From positions 3,844,001 through 3,908,000 of the forward strand of contig NZ_CP107836.1 in NCBI RefSeq assembly GCF_036346615.1: a stretch of 64,000 nucleotides of DNA, in the 5' to 3' direction. How positions within the stretch are numbered: the first letter of the stretch is position 1; every line of letters begins with the position of its first letter. This document shows positions 34,778 through 43,912 of the stretch, piece after piece. The stretch is from Streptomyces sp. NBC_00523 (GTDB taxonomy: Bacteria > Actinomycetota > Actinomycetes > Streptomycetales > Streptomycetaceae). Made by a program: the position numbers and the translations under genes. The notes under the pieces are model-generated. The model did not search any database. It worked only from the letters and a program-made list of their open reading frames with translations, and had not been told where the DNA came from.

Positions 34778-36877
34778 ATGTCAATTTCCAGTTCTGACCA
34801 CACCGTCATGCCCGAGAACGTCGAGAACGACGAGCTCACCGCTGTCGCCGAGGCCGTCGTGGCCGAGACCGCCGAGGCCGCTGAGCCGACCGTCACCTTC
34901 GCCGACCTGGGCCTGCCCGAGGGCATCGTCCGCAAGCTCGCGCAGAACGGTGTGACCACGCCCTTCCCGATCCAGGCGGCGACCATCCCGGACGCCCTGG
35001 CCGGCAAGGACATCCTCGGCCGCGGCCGTACCGGCTCCGGCAAGACCCTCTCCTTCGGCCTGCCGACCCTGTCGGCGCTGGCGGAGGGGCGCACCGAGAA
35101 GAAGAAGCCCCGCGCGATCATCCTCACCCCGACCCGTGAGCTCGCGATGCAGGTCGCGGACGCGCTGCAGCCGTACGGCGACGTGCTCGGCCTGAAGATG
35201 AAGGTCGTCTGCGGCGGTACGTCGATGGGCAACCAGATCTACGCCCTGGAGCGCGGCGTCGACATCCTCGTCGCCACCCCGGGCCGCCTGCGCGACATCA
35301 TCAACCGCGGCGCGTGCTCGCTGGAGAACGTCCAGGTCGCCGTCCTCGACGAGGCCGACCAGATGTCCGACCTGGGCTTCCTGCCCGAGGTCACCGAGCT
35401 GCTGGACCAGATCCCCGAGGGCGGCCAGCGCATGCTCTTCTCCGCCACCATGGAGAACGAGATCGGCACGCTGGTCAAGCGCTACCTGAGCAACCCGGTC
35501 ACCCACGAGGTCGACTCCGCCCAGGGCAACGTCTCGACCATGTCGCACCACGTCCTCGTCGTGAAGCCGAAGGACAAGGCGCCGGTCACCTCCGCGATCG
35601 CCGCCCGCAAGGGCCGCACGATCATCTTCGTCCGCACCCAGCTGGGCGCCGACCGCATCGCCGAGCAGCTCGTCGACGCGGGCGTCAAGGCGGACGCGCT
35701 GCACGGCGGCATGACGCAGGGCGCGCGCACCCGGGTCCTGGAGGACTTCAAGAAGGGTTACGTCAACGCGCTCGTCGCGACCGACGTCGCCGCGCGCGGT
35801 ATCCACGTCGACGGCATCGACCTGGTCCTGAACGTGGACCCGGCCGGTGACCACAAGGACTACCTGCACCGCTCGGGCCGTACCGCCCGTGCCGGCAAGT
35901 CCGGTGTGGTCGTCTCGCTGGCCCTGCCGCACCAGCGCCGCCAGATCTTCCGCCTGATGGAGGACGCGGGCGTCGACGCCTCGCGCCACATCGTGCAGGG
36001 CGCGGGCGTCTTCGAGCCGGAGGTCGCCGAGATCACCGGCGCCCGTTCGCTCACCGAGGTCCAGGCCGACTCCGCGAACAACGCCGCGAAGCAGGCCGAG
36101 CGCGAGGCCGCCGAGCTGACCAAGCAGCTGGAGCGCGCGCAGCGCCGCGCCGTCGAGCTCCGCGAGGAGGCCGACCGCCTGGTGGCGCGTGCCGCCCGTG
36201 AGCGCGGCGACGACCCCGAGGCCGCCGTGGCCGAGGTCACCGCCGAGGCCGAGGCCGCCCTCGCGGCTGCCGCCGCCTCCGTGCCGGAGCAGCCGGCCGT
36301 GCGCGAGGACCGCCGCGACGAGCGGGGCAACTACGAGCGCCGCGACAACCGCGGTGGCTACCGGGGCAACGACCGCCGCGACGACCGGGGCGACCGGGGC
36401 GGCGACCGTCCGTTCCGCCGCGACGACCGGCCTTCCGGTGGCTACCGGGGCAACGACCGTCGCGACGACCGCCCGTCGTTCAACCGTGACCGTCGTGACG
36501 AGCGTCCCTCGGGCGGCTTCCGCTCCGGTGGTGGCGACCGTCCGTTCAACCGTGACCGTCGTGACGACCGCCCGTCCGGTGGTTTCCGCTCCGGCGGCGA
36601 CCGCCGGGACGACCGTGGTGGCCGCTCCTTCGAGCGCCGCGACGACCGCCCGTCGTTCAACCGCGACCGTCGTGACGAGCGTCCCTCCGGTGGCTTCCGC
36701 TCCGGTGGCGGCGACCGTCCGTTCAACCGCGACCGTCGTGACGACCGCCCGTCCGGTGGCTTCCGCTCCGGCGGCGACCGCCCGAACGGCCGCCGCGACG
36801 ACCACCGTTCGACCGGCACCAGCACCGGCTCCTTCGGCCGCCGCGACGACAAGCCGCGCTGGAAGCGCAACGGCTGA
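34778..36877 (+). CDS. DEAD-box ATP-dependent RNA helicase with RGG/RDD repeat tail
   Basis: A 699-aa helicase of the RhlE/CsdA/DeaD kind. Seen: Q motif FPIQAATIP, motif I GRTGSGKT, PTRELA, DEAD-type box AVLDEADQM (VLDEAD), SATM, and HRSGRTARAG. A helical linker rich in Ala/Glu/Arg follows the core, then an Arg/Asp/Gly tail of about 170 aa built of near-identical units (RRDDRPSGGFRSGG). Such tails bind RNA and drive phase separation in related proteins. The ATG at 34778 is preceded by GGAAGG about 14 nt upstream; MPENV at 34808 is an alternative start. Confidence 0.92.
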   Translation: MSISSSDHTVMPENVENDELTAVAEAVVAETAEAAEPTVTFADLGLPEGIVRKLAQNGVTTPFPIQAATIPDALAGKDILGRGRTGSGKTLSFGLPTLSALAEGRTEKKKPRAIILTPTRELAMQVADALQPYGDVLGLKMKVVCGGTSMGNQIYALERGVDILVATPGRLRDIINRGACSLENVQVAVLDEADQMSDLGFLPEVTELLDQIPEGGQRMLFSATMENEIGTLVKRYLSNPVTHEVDSAQGNVSTMSHHVLVVKPKDKAPVTSAIAARKGRTIIFVRTQLGADRIAEQLVDAGVKADALHGGMTQGARTRVLEDFKKGYVNALVATDVAARGIHVDGIDLVLNVDPAGDHKDYLHRSGRTARAGKSGVVVSLALPHQRRQIFRLMEDAGVDASRHIVQGAGVFEPEVAEITGARSLTEVQADSANNAAKQAEREAAELTKQLERAQRRAVELREEADRLVARAARERGDDPEAAVAEVTAEAEAALAAAAASVPEQPAVREDRRDERGNYERRDNRGGYRGNDRRDDRGDRGGDRPFRRDDRPSGGYRGNDRRDDRPSFNRDRRDERPSGGFRSGGGDRPFNRDRRDDRPSGGFRSGGDRRDDRGGRSFERRDDRPSFNRDRRDERPSGGFRSGGGDRPFNRDRRDDRPSGGFRSGGDRPNGRRDDHRSTGTSTGSFGRRDDKPRWKRNG
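36464..36779 (+). repeat. Two near-identical 139-bp repeats in the helicase tail
   Basis: The blocks 36464-36602 and 36641-36779 differ at only a few third-codon positions and encode the same peptide, PSFNRDRRDERPSGGF followed by RSGGGDRPFNRDRRDDRP. Each block is itself a partial duplication. It is a likely site of copy-number change between strains. Confidence 0.85.
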
Positions 36878-36902
36878 TCGTCCGTAGGTCTCTGACCTGA
36901 TG

Positions 36903-36935
36903 AAGCGGGCCCGTCCTTCGAGGACGGGCCCGCTT
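36903..36935 (+). terminator. Terminator after the DEAD-box helicase
   Basis: A 15-bp perfect stem (AAGCGGGCCCGTCCT / AGGACGGGCCCGCTT) with a TCG loop, followed by TCGTTTGTT. Confidence 0.92.
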
Positions 36936-37119
36936 TCGTTTGTTCGCGGCATCGTTCTTTGAACGAGTTCGAATCTGGCTACCGGTGCATGCGCGGCTGC
37001 TGTTAATGTCACCTGAATCGCATGGGGGGTAGGGGCCGGGGGGCTTTCACTTCGCACAGACCGCGGCACATGCTGCCGCGTCCTCCTCATGCTCTCGAAG
37101 CACCCAGGAGGGGCTCGTC

Positions 37120-40100
37120 TTGAGACGCCTTACGGCCGTGAGAAGTGCTGTCGCGATGATCGCGGCGCTGGGGATCGGGGCGGCGTTCGTGCCTCCCTCC
37201 GCCGGCGCGGAGGCTTCGCCGCCCGCCGGGCTCGTCATCCCCGCGGAGCAGAACCGGAACCCCAACGCGGCCCGCCTGGTGGGCGCCGGGGCGACCGGGT
37301 ATCTGTGGGGGCAGGCAGGAGAGGGCTACAACTGGACCTCGTACGCCGACGGGTCCACGCGAGCCGTCCCGGTGCCGGACAGGCAGCGGGTCGCCACAGT
37401 GGCAGGCACGGACGTCGTGACCTTCACAGGTTTGGCGTCGCCCGTCCAGCGGGACATGCGGACCGGGCAGGAGTGGTCCCTGCCGATCCCCTCGGGGTGG
37501 CGCCACGCCGGCACCTACGGCGGCACGGTCGTCACGACCGCCACCACCGAGGGCAAGCCGGCACTGCGTCAGCTGTCGTGGGAGAACGGCCAGGTGGTGG
37601 AGACCCCGGTGGCCGGACTGCCGGACGGGGCCAGGTCGCTGTACGTCCAGGAGCACGGCAGCGCGGACGGCGTGTTCGTCGAGGCGACTGTGGACAGCCG
37701 ACGGGTCGTGTACCGGTTGGACGGGTCGGGACTGCACCCGACTGCCCTCCCCAACAGCTGGGTGACGCCCGGAGGACAGCGGGTGGTCCAGCGGTTCGGC
37801 GACACGGGCACCTACCGCGTGTGGGACCTGACGGACCTCTCGAAGCCCGCCCACGAGATCACCCTCACAGATGTGGGTGACGAGAAACTGCTCGGCGTGG
37901 TCGGCGACGAGGTCCTGTACACCCGGCCGTCGGCGACCGGCGGGGACACCGCGACCGACCACACCGTCCTCGCGGTCCCGGTGACCGGCGGCCCGGAGCG
38001 CGTGGTCCTCGATCGTGCCGCAGCGATCCCGGTGGTCGAGCCCGACGGAACGATGCTGCTGGGCAGGGCGAGCGGGAGTCAGGACGCGACCAGTTCCGTG
38101 TACGCGCTGCGGGCGGGCGTGGAAGGCAGGGTCACCACGGCGAAGGTGGCCGAAGTCGCCGCGATCGCCACCGTTGTCGAAGGCATGAGCATGGCTCAGG
38201 GGCGCCTGCACACCGTCGACAGGATCCCGTTCGGCCAGGCGCGGCTGCGCCGGACCGACATCTCGCTGAGCGGCGGTCCGACGGCCGGTCCGCGCGTGGA
38301 CCGGGGGCTGTTCAACCAGTACGCGGGCTGTGACTGGGACTGGTGCGAGGAGGTCCAGTCCACCGGTGACGGCCGGCTGGCGTACCAGGGCATCAACGGC
38401 ACGGGGCTGAGCGTCCTCGACGAGTCGGCGTCCCTGCCGGCCCGGAAGGTCAACGACCAGCCCACGTACCAGCAGCCGCACGACACGATGCAGGCGTCCG
38501 GCCGCTACACCGTGGCAAGGATTCCCGGACCGTCTTCGGAGGACCACAGCCCGCGTCTGCAGGTCATCGACCTGGACACCGGGAAGCCGGTCTACACGGG
38601 CCCCGCCCAGAATGCGTACATGCCGGCGTTCGCGATCGACGGATCCACGCTGTGGGTGGAGGGTGCCTCGCAGGGCGTCGTCCAGGCGCTCGACGTACGC
38701 ACCGGAAAGAACATCCGCAGCGTCGACGTCGGCGACTGCGACCTCACGGATCTTCGCGCCAACGGCACCGACCTCTACTGGGAGTGCGCGACCGGCACCT
38801 CCGGCGTCTACGGCACCGTCACGAAGAAGTCGGTCCGCCTCCCCGCCCACGGGGACGCGATGCTCGGTGACGGCTACGTCGGATGGGAGAAGGACGGGGT
38901 CCTCTCCGTCACCGATGTGCGGGGCACGACGGGCACCCACGTCGTCGGCCGGCCGGCCAATCCCGCGCAGGGCGAGGGATGGACCGTCGACCGGTTCGGA
39001 GGCCCGCTCGCCTTCGCCGACACGGACGGCAGGGTGCACGTGGTCCCGTCCGGTGTGACGGCCTCCGCACTGTCCGTCCGCGACTTCGCCGCCGCGGCAT
39101 CGGTGAACGTCGCGAGCGCTCCCTGGTCACCCCGCTGGTGGCTGTCGAAGCCCGCGTCGTCCTGGCAGCTGACGCTGCGGAACGCCGCGACGGGGGCCAC
39201 GGTCCGCACGCTGGCCGGTGGTGAGGTGCGGGGCCTGGTGAAGACCGGGTGGGACGGCAAGGACGCGGATGGCCGGTTCGTGGCCAATGGCGCGTACAGC
39301 TGGACGCTGACCGCGAAGCCCGCCGACGGCCGGGGTGCCGCCCTGACCGCTTCCGGGACGGTGAAGGTCTCCGGAGCGGCAGCCGTGGCACGGGACTTCG
39401 TCGGCAATGACGGGTACGGGGACCTGCTCGCGTTCACCTCGGCCGGGAAGGCCGACTGGCGGGCCGGTACCGGGACCGGGGCCGGGCGGGTCGAGGACAA
39501 GGTGTCGGGCACCGGCTGGACGGGCGGTAACACCGTGACCGCCGCCGTGCCGTTCGAGGACGTCAGCGGCGACCGGTGCAACGACGTGCTGGTCCGTACG
39601 AAGGCGGGCGAGCTGCGCGCGTACAAGCCGGGCTGCGGCGCCGCGCTCAAGCCCACCACGGCGTACAAGAAGATCGGCACCGGCTGGAACATGTTCGACG
39701 CCCTGACCTCGCCCGGCGACATGTCGGGCGACGGGCGCGCCGATCTGCTCGGCCGGACGCCCTCCGGCGACCTGTACTTCTACAAGGGCAAGGGCGACGG
39801 CCTCTTCGAGCCCCGGGTGAAGATCGGCTACGGCTGGCAGGGGTACCTCCTGGCCGGGACGGGCGACCTGGACGGCGACGGCAAGGGCGACCTGGTGGCC
39901 CGCGACCGCTCGGGCAACGTGTGGCGCTACCCCGCCACCGTCAACGGCACACTCGGCGCCCGTACCAAGATCGGGTACGGCTGGACCATGTACGACACGA
40001 TGGTCGGCTCCGGCGATCTGAACGGCGACGGACGCGCGGACCTGCTGGCCCGCGACACGTCCGGGGTGCTGTGGAGCTACCGCGGCGACGGCAAGGGCGC

Positions 40101-40158
40101 GCTGGCGGCGCGTACCAAGGTCGGCGGCAGCTGGCAGATGTACAAGAATCTCTTCTGA
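37120..40158 (+). CDS. Secreted FG-GAP/VCBS-repeat protein (paralogue 1)
   Basis: A 1012-aa exported protein. Signal peptide: RRLTAVRSAVAMIAALGIG up to PPSAGAEA. A long central part looks like a beta-propeller (repeated TGVYG, GWEKDGVLSV). A FlgD-like Ig module follows (GWDGKDADGRFVANGAYSWTL). The C terminus holds VCBS/FG-GAP repeats with calcium-loop signatures (GDMSGDGRADLLGRTPSGD, GDLNGDGRADLLARDTSG). The TTG start has AGGAGGGG 7 nt upstream. It is followed 41 nt later by a shorter paralogue. Ligand or enzymatic role is unknown. Confidence 0.88.
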   Translation: MRRLTAVRSAVAMIAALGIGAAFVPPSAGAEASPPAGLVIPAEQNRNPNAARLVGAGATGYLWGQAGEGYNWTSYADGSTRAVPVPDRQRVATVAGTDVVTFTGLASPVQRDMRTGQEWSLPIPSGWRHAGTYGGTVVTTATTEGKPALRQLSWENGQVVETPVAGLPDGARSLYVQEHGSADGVFVEATVDSRRVVYRLDGSGLHPTALPNSWVTPGGQRVVQRFGDTGTYRVWDLTDLSKPAHEITLTDVGDEKLLGVVGDEVLYTRPSATGGDTATDHTVLAVPVTGGPERVVLDRAAAIPVVEPDGTMLLGRASGSQDATSSVYALRAGVEGRVTTAKVAEVAAIATVVEGMSMAQGRLHTVDRIPFGQARLRRTDISLSGGPTAGPRVDRGLFNQYAGCDWDWCEEVQSTGDGRLAYQGINGTGLSVLDESASLPARKVNDQPTYQQPHDTMQASGRYTVARIPGPSSEDHSPRLQVIDLDTGKPVYTGPAQNAYMPAFAIDGSTLWVEGASQGVVQALDVRTGKNIRSVDVGDCDLTDLRANGTDLYWECATGTSGVYGTVTKKSVRLPAHGDAMLGDGYVGWEKDGVLSVTDVRGTTGTHVVGRPANPAQGEGWTVDRFGGPLAFADTDGRVHVVPSGVTASALSVRDFAAAASVNVASAPWSPRWWLSKPASSWQLTLRNAATGATVRTLAGGEVRGLVKTGWDGKDADGRFVANGAYSWTLTAKPADGRGAALTASGTVKVSGAAAVARDFVGNDGYGDLLAFTSAGKADWRAGTGTGAGRVEDKVSGTGWTGGNTVTAAVPFEDVSGDRCNDVLVRTKAGELRAYKPGCGAALKPTTAYKKIGTGWNMFDALTSPGDMSGDGRADLLGRTPSGDLYFYKGKGDGLFEPRVKIGYGWQGYLLAGTGDLDGDGKGDLVARDRSGNVWRYPATVNGTLGARTKIGYGWTMYDTMVGSGDLNGDGRADLLARDTSGVLWSYRGDGKGALAARTKVGGSWQMYKNLF

Positions 40159-40199
40159 TCATTGGCTCGACCTCCGGGCTTCCCGGAAAGGACCTTCTC

Positions 40200-42332
40200 T
40201 TGACCGTGTTCATACGCGGGCGCGTCGCGCTCGTGGGCGCCGTGGCCGGGGCGACCGTGCTCGCCACGGCCGCCGTACCGGCGAGCGCCGCCGACCCCGC
40301 CCCCGCCACCGTGGCGACGACCGGGGTCTACGGCCTCGACTTCGCGGGCGGGCGGCTGGTGACGGCGGAGCGGAGCGCTTCCGGCGACCGCATGGTGTTC
40401 GACCGCCGGGTGTCCGCCGACGCCACGACCGTGGGGGAGCGTCAGAGCCTCGCCTTCGCCGGGACGTACGCCAACGACGCGCACCTCAGGACGGTGCCCT
40501 GCGACAACGGCGCGTGCGTCGACCTCATGGCCTCGGGCCACGGGGACGTCGGCGTGGTGTTCGTCGACGGCGACGACGCCGGCACCGAGAGCGTGCAGTT
40601 CCGGGCGCCCGGAAACTCGTACCACGGGACCGGGACCCACTACCCGGCCGGTACCGCGCGGATCGTGGACACGACGGGGCGCGCCTACGTCGTCAACGGC
40701 GGTTCCCCCGCCAAGCAGCAGGCGGGCATGTACCCGGGCTACACCTCGACCGCCGACCCCGTCGTCCGCACCCCGAGCGCGGCCTCCGTCTGGGGGACGA
40801 CGCTCTGGGCGGCGACCACCACCGGGGCGCTCAGCGCGACCGACCTGGGGACGAAGAAGGTCGTGGAGACGGCGGCCACCGGCGCCCCCTGCGTGATCAA
40901 GGAGGTGCGCGCGGTCGGCCGCTGGCTCTACTGGAACTGCGGGACGACCGGTGCCGCGGGCGTGTACGACCGTACGGCGAAGAAGTCGTTCACCGTGCCG
41001 TCCGGGCCCGCCCTCGTCGGCGACGGCTACCTCGTCCGGCACGACCGGAGCGCGGGTGAGCTGCTGCTCACCGACTTCCACACGGGCAAGGCGGCCGCCC
41101 CGCGCGTGATTGCGGCGCTCCCGGCGGGGAAGACCGCCGACCAGCGGCGGCTGACCTGGGCGGTGGACAAGTTCGGCGGCGACATCGCGTATCTCGACGC
41201 CGCGCAGACCCTGCACGTCGTGCCCAGCGGGGTGCCCGCGCAGTCCCTCGCGAAGATCGCCTCCGATCTCGGCGACGCGTACATGGACATCAAGGGCGTC
41301 GACGGACTGGAGAGCTGGAACAGCAGCTGGCAGTTCAACAAGCCCGTCTCCTGGACGTACGCCGTCAAGGACTGGACGGGCCGCACGGTGCGCACCCTCA
41401 AGGGCGGTGACGGCACCGAGGCGGACGTCAACTGGGACGGCCTGACGGACGCGGGCGGATACACGGGCAACGGCACGCACACCTGGACCCTGACGGCGAC
41501 GGCCGAGGACGGTTCGGGGAAGTACACCGCCAACGGGACCATCTCGGTCGGCGGCGGCAAGGCGGGCTTCCACGACCAGGGCCGCTCCGGCATCGGCGAC
41601 CTCGTCACGCTCAACTCGCACGGGGACCTGACCATCCAGTTCGGGCAGGGCTCGGGTGTCTTCAGCGGCAAGGCGTCCGGGACCGGCTGGCCGGCCGGCA
41701 CCCTCGCCGTGCCCTTCGCGGACACCGGCAGCGACCGCTGCTCCGACCTGTTCGTCCGGATGCCCGGCGGTGAACTGCGCCGGTACGAAGGCAACTGCGG
41801 CACCTCCGGCTACAAGCCGGCCGGCAAGCACACCGTGATCGGCGGCGGCTGGCAGCAGTACGACGTGCTGACGTCACCCGGCGACCTGAACGGCGACGGG
41901 CGGGCCGACCTCGTCGCCCGTCAGACGTCCACCGGGGACATCTACTTCTACGCGGGCACGGCCGCCGGGAAGTTCCTCCCGAAGACCCGGATCAACACCG
42001 ACTGGCGGACGTACGCCCAGATCACCGGCGTCGGCGACATCACCGGCGACGGCGTCCCCGACCTGCTCGGCCACGACCGCAACGGCGGCCTGTGGCGCTA
42101 CAACGGCCTGGGCAACGGCCGCTTCGCGCCGCGCGTGAAGGTGTTCTCGGACTGGGGCAGCTCGTACAACGCGCTGATCGGCGTCGGCGACCTGAACGGC
42201 GACGGCCGGAACGACTTCGTCGTGCGCGACTCGGCGGGCAAGCTGTTCCGCAACAACGGCAACGGCAAGGGCTCCTTCGGAGCCCGTACGCAGATCGCCA
42301 CCGGCTGGCAGACGTACAAGGCCATCTTCTGA
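40200..42332 (+). CDS. Secreted FG-GAP/VCBS-repeat protein (paralogue 2)
   Basis: A 710-aa paralogue of the upstream gene, with the same order: signal peptide (GRVALVGAVAGATVLATAAVPASAA), propeller-like region, FlgD-like module (NWDGLTDAGGYTGNGTHTWTL), and C-terminal VCBS repeats (GDLNGDGRADLVARQTSTG). Both proteins end in a very similar way (TYKAIF here, MYKNLF upstream). The frame is open back to 39576 inside paralogue 1, but TTG 40200 has GGAAAGGA about 8 nt upstream and gives a proper signal peptide. It is probably cotranscribed with paralogue 1. Confidence 0.87.
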   Translation: MTVFIRGRVALVGAVAGATVLATAAVPASAADPAPATVATTGVYGLDFAGGRLVTAERSASGDRMVFDRRVSADATTVGERQSLAFAGTYANDAHLRTVPCDNGACVDLMASGHGDVGVVFVDGDDAGTESVQFRAPGNSYHGTGTHYPAGTARIVDTTGRAYVVNGGSPAKQQAGMYPGYTSTADPVVRTPSAASVWGTTLWAATTTGALSATDLGTKKVVETAATGAPCVIKEVRAVGRWLYWNCGTTGAAGVYDRTAKKSFTVPSGPALVGDGYLVRHDRSAGELLLTDFHTGKAAAPRVIAALPAGKTADQRRLTWAVDKFGGDIAYLDAAQTLHVVPSGVPAQSLAKIASDLGDAYMDIKGVDGLESWNSSWQFNKPVSWTYAVKDWTGRTVRTLKGGDGTEADVNWDGLTDAGGYTGNGTHTWTLTATAEDGSGKYTANGTISVGGGKAGFHDQGRSGIGDLVTLNSHGDLTIQFGQGSGVFSGKASGTGWPAGTLAVPFADTGSDRCSDLFVRMPGGELRRYEGNCGTSGYKPAGKHTVIGGGWQQYDVLTSPGDLNGDGRADLVARQTSTGDIYFYAGTAAGKFLPKTRINTDWRTYAQITGVGDITGDGVPDLLGHDRNGGLWRYNGLGNGRFAPRVKVFSDWGSSYNALIGVGDLNGDGRNDFVVRDSAGKLFRNNGNGKGSFGARTQIATGWQTYKAIF

Positions 42333-42441
42333 GCCCTCGGCCCTGAGTCCTGAGCCCGCCCCACCCGGTGACGGGGCCGCGTGGTCGATACCCGATCGGC
42401 TGCGCGGCCGGGGCGGGCTATGCTCGGGGGTGATGTGCCGA

Positions 42442-42515
42442 GGGCCGTTAGCTCAATTGGTCAGAGCAGCGGACTTTTAATCCGTTGGTTGTGGGTTCGA
42501 GTCCCACACGGCCTA
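42442..42515 (+). tRNA. tRNA-Lys (TTT)
   Basis: A 74-nt cloverleaf: acceptor GGGCCGT/ACGGCCT with one G-U pair, anticodon stem CGGAC/ATCCG-type with loop CTTTTAA (TTT), T-loop TTCGAGT. No encoded CCA. Confidence 0.96.
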
Positions 42516-42522
42516 CCTCGTG

Positions 42523-42553
42523 GCCCCGGGTCAGCGCGTGCGCGACCCGGGGC
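42523..42553 (+). terminator. Hairpin after tRNA-Lys
   Basis: A 10-bp perfect stem GCCCCGGGTC / GACCCGGGGC with an 11-nt loop, 8 nt downstream of the tRNA. There is no T-run. It also faces the end of the SHOCT-protein gene. Confidence 0.75.
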
Positions 42554-42576
42554 TCCGTCGTGTGCGGGGGCGGGCG

Positions 42577-42987
42577 TCAGACCAGGAGCTTCGACTTCGC
42601 TCGCTGGTACTCCTCCTCGGTGATCGCGCCCTTGTCCTTGAGGTCGGCGAGCTTCGACAGGTCCTCGACGTGGCCGCCGCTCTTGTGGTGGCTGCCGCCC
42701 TCCGTACCCGCCGCGTCCCTGATGTACGCCTTGAAGGCGGCGTCGCGTTCCTTCGCTTCCTGGACGTCGCGCTTGCCCATGGACTTGCCGCGGGCGATCA
42801 CGTAGATCAGCACGCCCAGATAGGGCAGTACCAGCGCCAGGATCAGCCAGCCGGCCTTCGCCCAGCCGCTCAGGTCATCGCTGCGGAAGATGTCCATGAT
42901 GACCCGGAAGAGGAGGAAGAGCCACATGATCCAGAGGAAGAACCAGAGCATCGTCCAGAACAGGTTGAGCAGGGGATAGTCGTCCAT
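42577..42987 (-). CDS. Small membrane protein with PLDc_N and SHOCT domains
   Basis: A 136-aa protein. Helix 1 is LFWTMLWFFLWIMWLFLLF and helix 2 is WLILALVLPYLGVLIYVIA, the pattern of the phospholipase-D N-terminal domain without any PLD core. The C-terminal 30 residues (LSKLADLKDKGAITEEEYQ) form a SHOCT module. Such proteins are common in actinomycetes; the role is unknown, perhaps oligomeric membrane scaffolding. Confidence 0.88.
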   Translation of the reverse strand: MDDYPLLNLFWTMLWFFLWIMWLFLLFRVIMDIFRSDDLSGWAKAGWLILALVLPYLGVLIYVIARGKSMGKRDVQEAKERDAAFKAYIRDAAGTEGGSHHKSGGHVEDLSKLADLKDKGAITEEEYQRAKSKLLV

Positions 42988-43088
42988 CGTCCACTCCCGG
43001 AGCCTCGAAATGGCTGAGTCTGAAATCAGTCATATCGCCATATGGGTCCGTGCGCCCGTTGGAGGGGGAGCGCTGTGGAGGGCGGTGG

Positions 43089-43385
43089 CTACTTCTCCGG
43101 CTCGGAGGGGGCGGTGGCCGCGGCCGCCGCCGCCGTCTTCTTGCTGTGGACCATGATGCCGATGAAACCGGCGAGGAATCCGCTGATCAGGCCCGATATC
43201 GCGTGGTTGACCGCGTTGACGGACGCGCTGCCCGGGAGGCCGATCGCCAGGTAGTTCACCGCCGCGCTCATCGCCGCGCCCATCACACCGCCGATGAGGC
43301 CGCTCTTGGCGGCGGCGCGTGCGGGTGACGGCGGGGTGGCCGAGGGGGCGGGGGTGTTATCGGAGGCGGCGAGCGGTGCGGCCAT
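43089..43385 (-). CDS. Small two-helix membrane protein
   Basis: A 98-aa protein with two hydrophobic segments, GLIGGVMGAAMSAAVNYLAI and AISGLISGFLAGFIGIMV, preceded by a Pro/Ala-rich N terminus and followed by a KK-Ala tail. The glycine-zipper-like spacing is notable. ATG 43385 has GGAGGG 9 nt before it. I do not recognise the family. Confidence 0.75.
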   Translation of the reverse strand: MAAPLAASDNTPAPSATPPSPARAAAKSGLIGGVMGAAMSAAVNYLAIGLPGSASVNAVNHAISGLISGFLAGFIGIMVHSKKTAAAAAATAPSEPEK

Positions 43386-43669
43386 GGTCGAGAGCCCTCC
43401 AGACAGGCTGCGATCAGAGACCGGGAGCAGCTCTCCGCGCGCGCCGGCATGCGCGGTCGGGGCCTGCTCACACGGGCAGCCCACCGAGCCGGGGGGTGCA
43501 GCAGATACCTTGCGTCAGAACACATGTTCCTCGCAACACCTTCTCGTTTTCGGCACTTTGGGGTTCGGGTCAAGGGCGGCCGTGGTCCGCGCCGCCGGTG
43601 CGCACGGGGTGCGCGGGACGGGTGGTGGTCATGAGAGCTCCGAAGATGCCGTAGAGTTGGGTTCACCGA

Positions 43670-43743
43670 CGCGGGGTGGAGCAGCTCGGTAGCTCGCTGG
43701 GCTCATAACCCAGAGGTCGCAGGTTCAAATCCTGTCCCCGCTA
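43670..43743 (+). tRNA. Initiator tRNA-fMet (CAT)
   Basis: A 74-nt cloverleaf with initiator marks: no Watson-Crick pair at 1-72 (C1 opposite T72), three G-C pairs at the foot of the anticodon stem (GGG/CCC), and anticodon loop CTCATAA. T-loop TTCAAAT. Confidence 0.96.
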
Positions 43744-43750
43744 CTGAAGG

Positions 43751-43787
43751 ATCAGGCCCGGCACGCATGCAGCGTGCCGGGCCTGAT
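43751..43787 (+). terminator. Terminator after tRNA-fMet
   Basis: A 16-bp perfect stem ATCAGGCCCGGCACGC / GCGTGCCGGGCCTGAT with a 5-nt loop, 8 nt after the tRNA. Confidence 0.92.
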
Positions 43788-43912
43788 GCGTTGTCGGCGC
43801 ATACGCGTTGTCGCCCCTTCGGCGGCCGAGGACTCGCCCGGTGGCCGGGCGGGCGCGAGGCTGGGGGAGGTGCGCGGTACCGGCCGTGGCCGCACCGGGC
43901 AGGAGACCGCAG

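Noticed and set aside
34781..37090. 769-aa frame antisense to the DEAD-box helicase
   Set aside because: Low-complexity Val/Ala/Gly product that follows the helicase repeats in reverse; no start signal.
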